Assembly (NCBI RefSeq): GCF_018614525.1 | Contig: NZ_JAGGOL010000032.1 | Coordinates: 1-37,513, forward strand | Direction of reading: 5' to 3' | DNA from: Streptomyces sp. ISL-11 | GTDB lineage: Bacteria > Actinomycetota > Actinomycetes > Streptomycetales > Streptomycetaceae | Length of the DNA stretch: 37,513 nucleotides | In this document: positions 31,394 through 37,513 of the stretch, piece after piece | Position numbering within the stretch: position 1 is the stretch's first letter | Layout: every line of letters begins with the position of its first letter | Translations under genes and position numbers: made by a program | Notes under the pieces: model-generated | What the model was told of the DNA's origin: nothing | Databases searched by the model: none | The model's input: the letters and a program-made list of their open reading frames with translations, nothing else

Positions 31394-33038
31394 GGGGAAA
31401 CTGTAAAGCGCTGTTGCGCAGTCGGAATCGCTGGAGTTTGCCGGTGGGCGTGCGCGGGAGGGCGTCGTGGAACTCGATCTCGCGAGGGCACTTGTAGGGA
31501 ACGATCTCCTTTTTGGTGAACTCCCGCAGCGCCGCCGTGGTCTCCTCGCCGCGCGGCACGCCCTCCCGCAGCACCACATGGGCGACGACGATCTCGCCGC
31601 GCCGCGCGTCGGGGCGGCCGACGACGGCCGCCTCCACCACGTCGGGATGGCGCATCAGCGCCTCCTCGACCTCCGGGCCGGCGATGTTGCAGCCGGCCGA
31701 GACGATCATGTCGTCGGCGCGGGCCACGAAACGGAAATGGCCGTCGGGTTCACGGATGTAGGTGTCCCCGGTGAGGTTCCAGCCGTCGCGCACGTAGTCG
31801 CCCTGTCGCGCGCCGCCGAGGTAGCGGCAGCCGGTGGGCCCCCGCACGGCCAGCAGGCCCGGTGTGCCGTCGGGCACCGGCCGGCCGTCGGGGCCGAGGA
31901 CGCGCGCCTCGTAGCCGGGCACCGGCAGGCCGGTGGTGCCGGGGCGAATGGCGTCGTCGGCGGCGGAGATGAAGATGTGCAGCATCTCGGTGGCGCCGAT
32001 GCCGTTGATGACGCGCAGGCCGGTGGCGCGCCGCCAGGCGTGCCAGAGCGCGGCGGGCAGGTGCTCGCCGGCCGAGACGCACCGGCGCAGGGAGGAGGTG
32101 TCGTGGGCGGCCAGCCGGGGGAGCATCGAGCGGTAGGCGGTCGGCGCGGTGAACAGGACGGTGACGCGGTGCCGTTCGATGTCGTGGAGCAGCCGATCGG
32201 GTCCGGACCAGGCGCTCAGCAGTGCCGAGGCGCCCGCGCGGAGCGGGAAGACCACCAGGCCGCCGAGTCCGAAGGTGAAGCCGAGCGGCGGGCTGCCGGC
32301 GAAGACGTCGTCGGGGCGGGGACGCAGCACGTGCGCCGAGAAGGTGTCGGCGGTGGCGAGCACGTCCCGGTGGAAGTGCAGGCAGCCCTTGGGGCGTCCG
32401 GTGGTGCCGGAGGTGAAGGCGATCAGCGCGACGTCGTCGGCGGAGGTGTCCACGGGCGCGTACGATGCGGGTTTGCCCGCCGCCAGCCGCAGAAGGTCGG
32501 AGGGAGAGTTTCCCCCGTACGGGGTGACCCGTAAAGGGACGTCGTCGAGGGTGACGGACGCGCCGGCGAGGTCGTCGGCCGACCGCGCGTCGCACAAGGC
32601 GTGCCGTACGCGGGCCAGTTCGCAGATGGCCGCGAGCTCGCGCGGCCGTTGCGCGGCCAGGACGGTCACGGCCACCGCACCCGCCTTCATCACCGCGAGC
32701 CAGCAGGCGGCGAGCCAGGGCGTGGTGGGACCGCGCAGCAGCACGCGGTTGCCGGGGACGACACCCAGGTCGTCGCGGAGCGTGTGCGCGATGCGGTCGA
32801 CGTGCCCTTGGAGCCGGCCGTACGACCAGACGCCGCCCGCGCCGTCGTGCACGGCGGGCCGGTCCGGGCCCAGCCGGGCCACGGTCGCGTCCAGCAGCTC
32901 CGCACCGCAGTTGAGCCGCGCGGGGTAGCGCCGACCGCCGCCCGGGGCGGAGACGGGGAGGAGGTCCGGCCACTGCCCGACGGGCGGGAGGTGGTCGCGG
33001 GCGAAGGTGTCGACGTGGGCCGACGGCTGGAGCTCCAT
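31386..33038 (-). CDS. Aryl-CoA ligase, benzoate/2-aminobenzoate-CoA ligase-like (ANL superfamily)
   Basis: 550 residues. Activates an aromatic acid as AMP ester and then CoA thioester. Motifs: A3 IAFTSGTTGRPKG (about 195-207), LGFTFGLGGLVVFPLRAG, the A5-like region VINGIGATEMLHIF (typical of benzoate-CoA ligases), A7 GWNLTGDTY, A8 RADDMIVSAGCNIAGPEVE, and the A10 lysine K534 in PRTPTGKLQR. The ATG at 33038 follows a GAGGGG by 11 nt, a long spacing; a GCGCATGCGC palindrome sits between. MLHIFISA-type ends resemble 2-aminobenzoate-CoA ligases, but the acid cannot be fixed by eye. First gene of a ligase-paaX operon, divergent from the acyl-CoA dehydrogenase. Confidence 0.9.
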   Translation of the reverse strand: MELQPSAHVDTFARDHLPPVGQWPDLLPVSAPGGGRRYPARLNCGAELLDATVARLGPDRPAVHDGAGGVWSYGRLQGHVDRIAHTLRDDLGVVPGNRVLLRGPTTPWLAACWLAVMKAGAVAVTVLAAQRPRELAAICELARVRHALCDARSADDLAGASVTLDDVPLRVTPYGGNSPSDLLRLAAGKPASYAPVDTSADDVALIAFTSGTTGRPKGCLHFHRDVLATADTFSAHVLRPRPDDVFAGSPPLGFTFGLGGLVVFPLRAGASALLSAWSGPDRLLHDIERHRVTVLFTAPTAYRSMLPRLAAHDTSSLRRCVSAGEHLPAALWHAWRRATGLRVINGIGATEMLHIFISAADDAIRPGTTGLPVPGYEARVLGPDGRPVPDGTPGLLAVRGPTGCRYLGGARQGDYVRDGWNLTGDTYIREPDGHFRFVARADDMIVSAGCNIAGPEVEEALMRHPDVVEAAVVGRPDARRGEIVVAHVVLREGVPRGEETTAALREFTKKEIVPYKCPREIEFHDALPRTPTGKLQRFRLRNSALQFPRD

Positions 33039-33215
33039 CGCGCATGCGCCCCCTCGCGCCGAGCGGGAATGAGACGTTCTTCGAAGAGGTGAGGTGAACG
33101 GGGGGTCTTGCCAGGGGTGCAGGTCCGCTGTCAGCGTAGCGAGTCGGTGACGGCAGTCAACAGAGCGCGATACGCGGTCGGGAGTGACCGCGCTCGGCCG
33201 GGAGGGAGACCGCCG
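33039..33215. promoter_or_regulatory. Divergent promoter region, ligase-paaX / acyl-CoA dehydrogenase; likely PaaX-type site B
   Basis: 177 bp. GTGACGGCAGTCA (33147-33159) repeats site A with one change in 13, and GATACG (33169-33174) again begins 17 bp after GTGAC. On the minus strand the same DNA reads TTGACT-N16-TACGCT (complement of 33160-33133), a fair promoter for ligase-paaX. A regulator bound here could control both directions. GGGAGGG is the ribosome site for the GTG at 33216. Confidence 0.6.
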
Positions 33216-34340
33216 GTGACCACCCCGTTCGCACTGGACGCCACGCAGCGCGCGTGGTGCGCCGAACTGCGCGCCCTGGCCGCCGAACGGCTGCGCCCGC
33301 TCGCGGAGCGGGGCGAGCCCGGCCGCGTGAACCGCCCCCTCGTCGCCGCCCTCGGCGCACTCGGCCTCCTCGCCCGTCTCTTCCCCGCCGACGGGCCCGT
33401 GCGCGCCATGGAGCTGTGCCTGCTGCGCGAATCCCTCGCCCGGGAGTGCACGGAGGCGGAGACGGCCCTGGCGCTGCAGGGCCTGGGGGCGTACCCCGTC
33501 GTGCAGTCCGGCACCGCCGCGCAGCGTGCCCGGTGGATGCCGGAGGTGGTCGCGGGCCGCGCGATCGCCGCGTTCGCGCTGAGCGAGCCGGGGGCCGGCT
33601 CGGACGCGGCGGCGCTGGAGCTGCGCGCAGAACGCGACGGCGCGGGCTGGCGCCTGACGGGCGAGAAGGCGTGGATCTCCAACGCCCCCGAGGCCGACCT
33701 GTGCACCGTCTTCGCCCGCACGGGCGAGGCACCCCGCGCGCGGGGCGTGACGGCCTTCCTGGTGCCGGGCGACCGGCCGGGCCTGAGCGGCCGGTCGCTG
33801 GAGATGCTCAGCCCGCACCCTGTCGGCACCCTCGCCTTCGACGCCGTCCCCGTAGGCCCCGACGACGTGCTCGGGAGGCCCGGCGGGGGATTCCGCGTCG
33901 CCATGCGCACCCTCGACCTGTTCCGGCCCAGCGTCGGCGCCTTCGCCGTCGGCATGGCCCGCGCCGCCCTCGCCGCGGCCGTCGGCCACGCGGGCCGGCG
34001 CCGGGCGTTCGGCGGCCCGCTGAAGGACCTCCAGGCGGTCTCCCACCGGCTCGCCGACATGGCCACCCGTACCGAGGCCGCCGCGCTGCTGGTCTACGCG
34101 GCGGCGTCGGCGTACGACGCGGGGGAGCCGGGCATCGCGGCCCGCTCGGCGATGGCCAAGCTCCTCGCCACCGAGACGGCGCAGGAGGTCGTGGACGCCG
34201 CCGTGCAGCTCCACGGCGCCCGTGCCCTCCAACGCGGCCACCTCCTGGAACACCTTTACCGCGAGGTGCGCGCCCCGCGCATCTACGAGGGCGCCACGGA
34301 GGTCCAGCGCACGATCATCGCCAAGGAGCTGTACCGATGA
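33216..34340 (+). CDS. Acyl-CoA dehydrogenase
   Basis: 374 residues, FAD enzyme. N-terminal helices (ATQRAWCAELRALAAERLRPLAERGE), FAD-binding FALSEPGAGSDAAALELRAERDGAGWRLTGEKAWISNA (about 125-160) and LYREVRAPRIYEGATEVQRTII at the end, with the probable catalytic base E358. ALQGLGAYPVVQSGTAAQRARWMPEVVAGRAI is also typical. It introduces an alpha,beta double bond in a CoA thioester. In this cluster it may act on the cyclohexene/cyclohexane carboxyl-CoA products of the monooxygenase-reductase fusion (inference). GTG start with GGGAGGG 7 nt upstream; upstream codons in frame have no domain. The stop overlaps the ridA start (ATGA). Confidence 0.92.
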   Translation: MTTPFALDATQRAWCAELRALAAERLRPLAERGEPGRVNRPLVAALGALGLLARLFPADGPVRAMELCLLRESLARECTEAETALALQGLGAYPVVQSGTAAQRARWMPEVVAGRAIAAFALSEPGAGSDAAALELRAERDGAGWRLTGEKAWISNAPEADLCTVFARTGEAPRARGVTAFLVPGDRPGLSGRSLEMLSPHPVGTLAFDAVPVGPDDVLGRPGGGFRVAMRTLDLFRPSVGAFAVGMARAALAAAVGHAGRRRAFGGPLKDLQAVSHRLADMATRTEAAALLVYAAASAYDAGEPGIAARSAMAKLLATETAQEVVDAAVQLHGARALQRGHLLEHLYREVRAPRIYEGATEVQRTIIAKELYR

Positions 34341-34735
34341 GCCTGGAACGGATCAACCCGGGGGCGCTGTCCCCGCCCACCGGCTTCAGCCACGCCGTGA
34401 CGGCCACCGGCGGCCGGCTGGTCCTCCTGGCGGGCCAGACCGCCCTGGACGCCGGGGGCGAGCTGGTCGAGGGCGGCCTGCCGGAGCAGTTCGAGCGCGC
34501 CCTGGCCAATCTCCTCACCGCCCTGCGCGCCGCCGGCGGCACGCCACGGGACCTCGCCCGCGTCACCGTCTACACCACGGACGTCGCCGCCTACCGCGCC
34601 CACGCCCGCGAACTCGGCGTCGTCTGGCGCCGCTTGGCCGGCCGCGACTACCCGGCCATGGCGGTCATCGGCACGACACGCCTGTGGGACGAGCGGGCCC
34701 TGGTCGAACTGGACGGCATCGCGGTCCTGCCCTGA
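34337..34735 (+). CDS. RidA family (YjgF/YER057c) enamine/imine deaminase-like protein
   Basis: 132 residues, usual RidA size. INPGALSPPTGFSHAVTATGGRLVLLAGQTALDAGGELVEGG is the N-terminal signature; QFERALANLLTALRAAGGTPRDLARVTVYTTDVAAYRAH follows. R115 in GTTRLWDERALVELDGIAV aligns with Arg105 of Salmonella RidA, needed to hydrolyse 2-imino/enamino acids, so hydrolase activity is possible. Coupled to the acyl-CoA dehydrogenase by ATGA. In a pathway that keeps the ring nitrogen until after dearomatisation, a RidA protein could release ammonia from an enamine intermediate. This context is the main argument for an aminobenzoyl-CoA rather than salicylyl-CoA pathway. Confidence 0.9.
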   Translation: MSLERINPGALSPPTGFSHAVTATGGRLVLLAGQTALDAGGELVEGGLPEQFERALANLLTALRAAGGTPRDLARVTVYTTDVAAYRAHARELGVVWRRLAGRDYPAMAVIGTTRLWDERALVELDGIAVLP

Positions 34736-34738
34736 CCT

Positions 34739-34777
34739 CTCAACCGTGTGCCGTGTCCGGCGGATCAATCGGTTGAG
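34739..34777 (+). terminator. Possible terminator after the RidA gene
   Basis: Perfect 8-bp arms CTCAACCG (34739-34746) and CGGTTGAG (34770-34777), 23-nt loop, starting 4 bp after the stop. The long loop lowers confidence. Confidence 0.45.
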
Positions 34778-34779
34778 CT

Positions 34780-34890
34780 CAGCCGGAAATCAAGCCCGTC
34801 CGGCGCTTGAGGACGCGCCCGCAGGGCGCCCGCCGCCGCGGGCGGCAAAATCGGCCCGCGGCCGAGGACCCGCCGGACACCATCGTCCGG
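34780..34890. repeat. Streptomyces-type dispersed intergenic repeat, hairpin-rich
   Basis: It begins with CCCGTCCGGCGCTTGAGGAC (34795-34814), a core I recall from many Streptomyces intergenic regions. It contains nested stems: GCGCCC/GGGCGC (34815-34829), GCCCGC/GCGGGC (34828-34843), CCGGAC/GTCCGG near 34873-34890, and long-range GTCCGGCG (34798-34805) with CGCCGGAC (34871-34878). Between the convergent RidA and MmpS-like genes it may serve as a terminator or be a mobile-like repeat remnant. The wide dispersal is from memory and was not searched. Confidence 0.6.
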
Positions 34891-34893
34891 CTC

Positions 34894-35325
34894 TCAGAAG
34901 CCGGTGCACGTGGCCGTCGCGGAGGCGCCGCTCGCGGTGTCGGTCCTCGGGTCGCCGTCGTCGATCCGCACCGAGCACGTGGCCGTGCCGCCGTCCGGGC
35001 CGACGGTGACGGCGAGCAGGCCGCCCTTCGCGAAGCCCTTCGTGCGCAGCTCCTTGCGCCAGGGAAGCGGCCGGTCCTCCTCCTGACGCGTCCGCCGCTC
35101 CCCGTCCTGCCAGGTCGAGTAGGCGATGTTCACCCGCCGCGCGTCACCGGTGACCTCGTAGGTGACCCGGACGGTCTTGTCGGCCTCGTTCGACAGGCCG
35201 ACCACGAGCACCGCGCACCCGCCGGCCAGCAGGATCACGACGGCGAGCAGCACCCACGGCCACCGCCGGCGCCTCCGCCCGTGAGGGTGCGCCGCGTGGT
35301 CCGGATGAGAGAGGGGTTCGCTCAT
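34894..35325 (-). CDS. MmpS-like membrane protein
   Basis: 143 residues. A His/Arg-rich cytoplasmic start (HPDHAAHPHGRRRRRWPW) precedes one membrane helix (about 23-44, VLLAVVILLAGGCAVLVVGL). The extracytoplasmic part has the MmpS pattern: TVRVTYEVTGDARRVNIAYSTWQDGERRTRQEEDRPLPWRKELRTKGF, and ends with TATCSVRIDDGDPRTDTASGASATATCTGF, two cysteines that may pair. MmpS proteins in mycobacteria assist MmpL transporters, but no mmpL is present here and streptomycete homologues usually have no known role. The ribosome site is weak. It lies 95 bp downstream of murA on the same strand and could be read from it. Confidence 0.8.
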   Translation of the reverse strand: MSEPLSHPDHAAHPHGRRRRRWPWVLLAVVILLAGGCAVLVVGLSNEADKTVRVTYEVTGDARRVNIAYSTWQDGERRTRQEEDRPLPWRKELRTKGFAKGGLLAVTVGPDGGTATCSVRIDDGDPRTDTASGASATATCTGF

Positions 35326-35420
35326 GCAGCCAGCTTCATCCGCCCCGCCCGCCCCCGCGACCCGGAACTGGCCGTCCGAGGGGGGCGCGGGGGAGGCGGG
35401 CCGCCGAGGCGGGGCCGGTG

Positions 35421-36950
35421 TCAGATGTCGCGGAAGATCTCGATCTGCGCGCCGATCGTGTTCAGCCGCTCCGCGAGGTCCTCGTAACCCCGGTTGATGA
35501 CATAGACGTTGCGCAGCACCGAGGTGCCCTCGGCCGCCATCATCGCCAGCAGGACCACCACCGCGGGCCGCAGTGCCGGCGGGCACATCATCTCGGCGGA
35601 GCGCCAGCGGGTCGGGCCCTCGACGAGGACGCGGTGGGGGTCGAGGAGCTTGACGTCGGCGCCGAGACGGTTGAGGTCCGTGAGGTAGATGGCGCGGTTG
35701 TCGTAGACCCAGTCGTGGATGAGGGTCTGGCCCTGCGCGGTGGCGGCGATGGCCGCGAAGAAGGGGACGTTGTCGATGTTGAGGCCGGGGAACGGCATCG
35801 GGTGGATCTTGTCGATCGGCGCGCGCAGCTTGGAGGGCCGCACGGTCAGGTCCAGCAGCCGCGTACGGCCGTTGTCCGCCGGGTACTCGGCGCTGCGCTC
35901 GTGGTCGAGGCCCATCTCCTCCAGTACGGCGAGCTCGATCTCCATGAACTCGACCGGCACGCGGCGGATCGTCAGCTCGGACTCGGTCACGACGGCGGCG
36001 GCGAGCAGGCTCATCGCCTCGACCGGGTCCTCGGAGGGCGCGTAGTCCACGTCGCGGTCGATGGTGGCGACACCGTGCACGGTAAGGGTCGTGGTGCCAA
36101 TGCCCTCGACCCTTACACCCAGCTGCTCCAGGAAGAAGCAGAGGTCCTGGACCATGTAGTTCGAGCTGGCGTTGCGGATGACGGTGACGCCGTTGTGGCG
36201 GGCCGCGGCGAGGAGGGCGTTCTCGGTGACGGTGTCGCCCCGCTCGGTCAGCACAATCGCCCGGGTGGGTGCGACCGAACGGTCGACCTGGGCGTGGTAG
36301 GTGCCGTCGGTGGCGGTGACCTCCAGGCCGAAGTGGCGCAGCGCCGTCATGTGCGGCTGCACGGTGCGGGTGCCGAGGTCGCAGCCGCCCGCGTAAGGGA
36401 TCTTGAACTGGTCCATGCGGTGCAGCAGCGGGCCGAGGAACATGATCACGCTGCGGGTGCGGCGGGCGGCCTCGGTGTCCATCGAGGCCAGGTCCAGCTC
36501 GGCGGGCGGCACGATCTCCAGGTCGTTGCCGTCGTTGATCCAGCGGGCCCTGACGCCGATGCTGCCGAGCACTTCGAGGATGCGATAGACCTCCTCGATG
36601 CGCGCGACCCGGCGCAGCGTGGTCCGGCCGGCGTTGAGGAGCGTGGCGCACAGCAGCGCCACGCAGGCGTTCTTGCTGGTCTTGACGTCGATGGAGCCGG
36701 AGAGGCGGCGACCGCCGACGACCCTGAGATGCATCGGCCCGGCGTAACCGAGCGAGACGATTTCGCTGTCCAGCGCCTCACCGATGCGGGCAATCATATC
36801 AAGGCTGATGTTCTGATTTCCGCGCTCGATCCGATTGACGGCGCTCTGGCTGGTTCCGAGTGCGTCCGCGAGCTGCGACTGGGTCCAGCCACGGTGCTGT
36901 CGGGCGTCGCGGATGAGCTTGCCGATACGGGCGAGGTATGCGTCGGTCAT
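35421..36950 (-). CDS. murA: UDP-N-acetylglucosamine 1-carboxyvinyltransferase fused to an N-terminal HTH domain
   Basis: 509 residues. Residues 1-68 are an XRE/Cro-type HTH (IGKLIRDARQHRGWTQSQLADALGTSQSAVNRIERG). From about 74 the MurA (EPSP synthase-like) fold begins: SGSIDVKTSKNACVALL with K93 and N94, and YAGGCDLGTRTVQPHM with C190, the PEP-handling cysteine that fosfomycin attacks. MurA transfers enolpyruvate to UDP-GlcNAc in the first committed step of peptidoglycan synthesis. The catalytic Asp region (HPMPFPGLNIDNVPFF) differs from E. coli FPTDMQ, so activity may be altered. Streptomyces have a second, plain MurA, so this may be a specialised copy. A palindrome lies 12 bp upstream, possibly an autoregulatory site. 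No clear ribosome site. Confidence 0.9.
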   Translation of the reverse strand: MTDAYLARIGKLIRDARQHRGWTQSQLADALGTSQSAVNRIERGNQNISLDMIARIGEALDSEIVSLGYAGPMHLRVVGGRRLSGSIDVKTSKNACVALLCATLLNAGRTTLRRVARIEEVYRILEVLGSIGVRARWINDGNDLEIVPPAELDLASMDTEAARRTRSVIMFLGPLLHRMDQFKIPYAGGCDLGTRTVQPHMTALRHFGLEVTATDGTYHAQVDRSVAPTRAIVLTERGDTVTENALLAAARHNGVTVIRNASSNYMVQDLCFFLEQLGVRVEGIGTTTLTVHGVATIDRDVDYAPSEDPVEAMSLLAAAVVTESELTIRRVPVEFMEIELAVLEEMGLDHERSAEYPADNGRTRLLDLTVRPSKLRAPIDKIHPMPFPGLNIDNVPFFAAIAATAQGQTLIHDWVYDNRAIYLTDLNRLGADVKLLDPHRVLVEGPTRWRSAEMMCPPALRPAVVVLLAMMAAEGTSVLRNVYVINRGYEDLAERLNTIGAQIEIFRDI

Positions 36951-36962
36951 GCGTCAGACGGT

Positions 36963-36978
36963 ATCTCAGATATGAGAT
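36963..36978. promoter_or_regulatory. Palindrome at the murA start, candidate HTH operator
   Basis: ATCTCA-GATA-TGAGAT: perfect 6-bp arms, 4-bp spacer. An overlapping GAGATCTC palindrome lies at 36974-36981. The site is 12 bp upstream of the HTH-MurA start codon, where a bound XRE protein would block transcription initiation. Confidence 0.6.
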
Positions 36979-36994
36979 CTCTTCCCCCTCTGCA

Positions 36995-37017
36995 TTGTTC
37001 TACTACTATGCGAACAA
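36995..37017 (+). promoter_or_regulatory. Inverted repeat upstream of the DUF1648 gene
   Basis: TTGTTC (36995-37000) and GAACAA (37012-37017) flank TACTACTATGC. The layout resembles GntR/YtrA-type operators near DUF1648 genes, and TACTAT could double as a -10. It ends a few bases before the GGAGG ribosome site at 37021-37025. Confidence 0.45.
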
Positions 37018-37031
37018 CTTGGAGGTCATGG

Positions 37032-37513
37032 GTGAAGATGTCCGCACGCCCGGCGACGTACCGGCGGTCCGTGGCCGTCGTCCTGGCGCCCTACCTGCTG
37101 TGTTGTGCCGTTTTCCTGACGGTCCTCCTCGTCCTGCGCGACCGCCTGCCCGACCCGGTCGCCACACATTTCACGGGCGGCGGGCGCGCCGACGGGCATA
37201 CGAGCCTGGGCGCGCTTCCGTACGTGGCGCTCGGGCTCCTCGTGGTACCCGGCGCCGTCCTCACGGCATGCGCCGTCGCCCTGAACGGCGGACGCGCCGG
37301 CGGGAAACCGGGCGTGCGCCCCGTGACCGCGCTCGCCTACGGCGTCGCGGGACTCCTGGCCGTCCTCCTGACCGGCCTGCTCGTCGTCAACGCCCGTGCC
37401 GCGTCCGCCGAGGACGCACGGCTGCCCCTCGGGGCGCTGTTCGCCGCGCTCGCCGTCGCCGTGGCGGCCGCCGGCGTCGGCGCGCTGGTGGCCGGCCGGG
37501 AGAAGCCCACGGC
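37032..37513 (+). CDS. DUF1648 domain membrane protein, 3' end cut by window
   Basis: 160 codons to the window edge, no stop. GTG at 37032 lies 6 nt after GGAGG; an in-frame ATG is two codons on. The first hydrophobic helix (VVLAPYLLCCAVFLTVLLVL, about 15-34) is followed by the DUF1648 signature LPDPVATHFTGGGRADGHTS (about 39-58) and three further helices (about 63-85, 99-121, 131-153). DUF1648/SdpI-like proteins span the membrane and in Bacillus SdpI gives immunity to a killing factor; in Streptomyces they often accompany a GntR-type regulator. No such regulator is seen within this window. Divergent from HTH-murA with 81 bp between starts. Confidence 0.8.
   Translation, partial: MKMSARPATYRRSVAVVLAPYLLCCAVFLTVLLVLRDRLPDPVATHFTGGGRADGHTSLGALPYVALGLLVVPGAVLTACAVALNGGRAGGKPGVRPVTALAYGVAGLLAVLLTGLLVVNARAASAEDARLPLGALFAALAVAVAAAGVGALVAGREKPT

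Noticed and set aside
31394..31579. Longer PaaX frame starting at 31579
   Set aside because: The first 62 codons overlap the ligase C-terminus in another frame and have no winged-helix content. The GTG at 31393 starts just before the helix-turn-helix domain.
1..37513. CRISPR arrays, tRNA or rRNA genes, transposases, integrases
   Set aside because: No regularly spaced repeats beyond the short 13-bp, 20-bp and 39-bp tandems, no cloverleaf-like sequence and no recombinase motif were seen on either strand.

Overview
The window is about 37.5 kb of very GC-rich DNA with Streptomyces-type gene style: strong G/C third-position bias, many GTG starts, GGAGG-type ribosome sites, and frequent 4-bp ATGA/GTGA stop-start overlaps. 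Marker genes fit a Streptomyces chromosome core rather than a plasmid or prophage: F420-dependent oxidoreductase, SepF, bacterial Hen1/Pnkp, an HTH-MurA fusion, DUF6766 and DUF6099 proteins. From memory, unverified, the arcA-argF-PaaX-murA order resembles the SCO59xx region of S. coelicolor. I see no tRNA, rRNA, CRISPR, transposase or phage gene.

Layout. 1-6.6 kb: the 3' part of hemL, convergent ohr, then a co-directional run of an AMACR-like class III CoA-transferase family protein, a flavodoxin-like reductase, a nitrate-reductase-like molybdopterin enzyme whose N-terminal Fe-S cysteines are all replaced, and a coupled His-rich helical protein. 6.6-11.1 kb: a processive GT2 glycosyltransferase with a duplicated ribosome site and start, a lipoprotein, a 27-residue membrane peptide coupled to a DUF6766 protein, and a UDP-glucose 6-dehydrogenase-like enzyme. 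11.3-14.2 kb: sepF, an SMC/RecF-like ATPase, a MazG-like pyrophosphohydrolase, two DnaA-box-like sites, a DUF6099 protein and a small acidic protein. 14.5-18.3 kb: LLM oxidoreductase, homocysteine S-methyltransferase (with a 31-bp palindrome inside the gene), panD and an ATP-grasp enzyme.

18.5-24.9 kb: four co-directional genes, namely an unrecognised 512-aa protein, a Nudix hydrolase, Hen1 and Pnkp. Hen1 and Pnkp form the known bacterial RNA repair machine. The two upstream genes may extend it and are the best candidate for an undescribed system. 25-27.3 kb: arginine deiminase and ornithine carbamoyltransferase. No carbamate kinase is present.

27.4-34.7 kb: an aromatic-acid CoA catabolic cluster. 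It holds an unusual crotonase, an FAD monooxygenase/Old Yellow Enzyme fusion, a PaaX-type regulator, an aryl-CoA ligase, an acyl-CoA dehydrogenase and a RidA protein. Gene content fits 2-aminobenzoyl-CoA (anthraniloyl-CoA) metabolism at least as well as salicylyl-CoA. Two of its promoters share a 13-bp motif at identical spacing from a GATA element, which suggests one regulator controls the cluster. 34.7-37.5 kb: a dispersed-type intergenic repeat, an MmpS-like membrane protein, MurA with an N-terminal HTH domain and a palindrome at its start, and the 5' part of a DUF1648 membrane protein.
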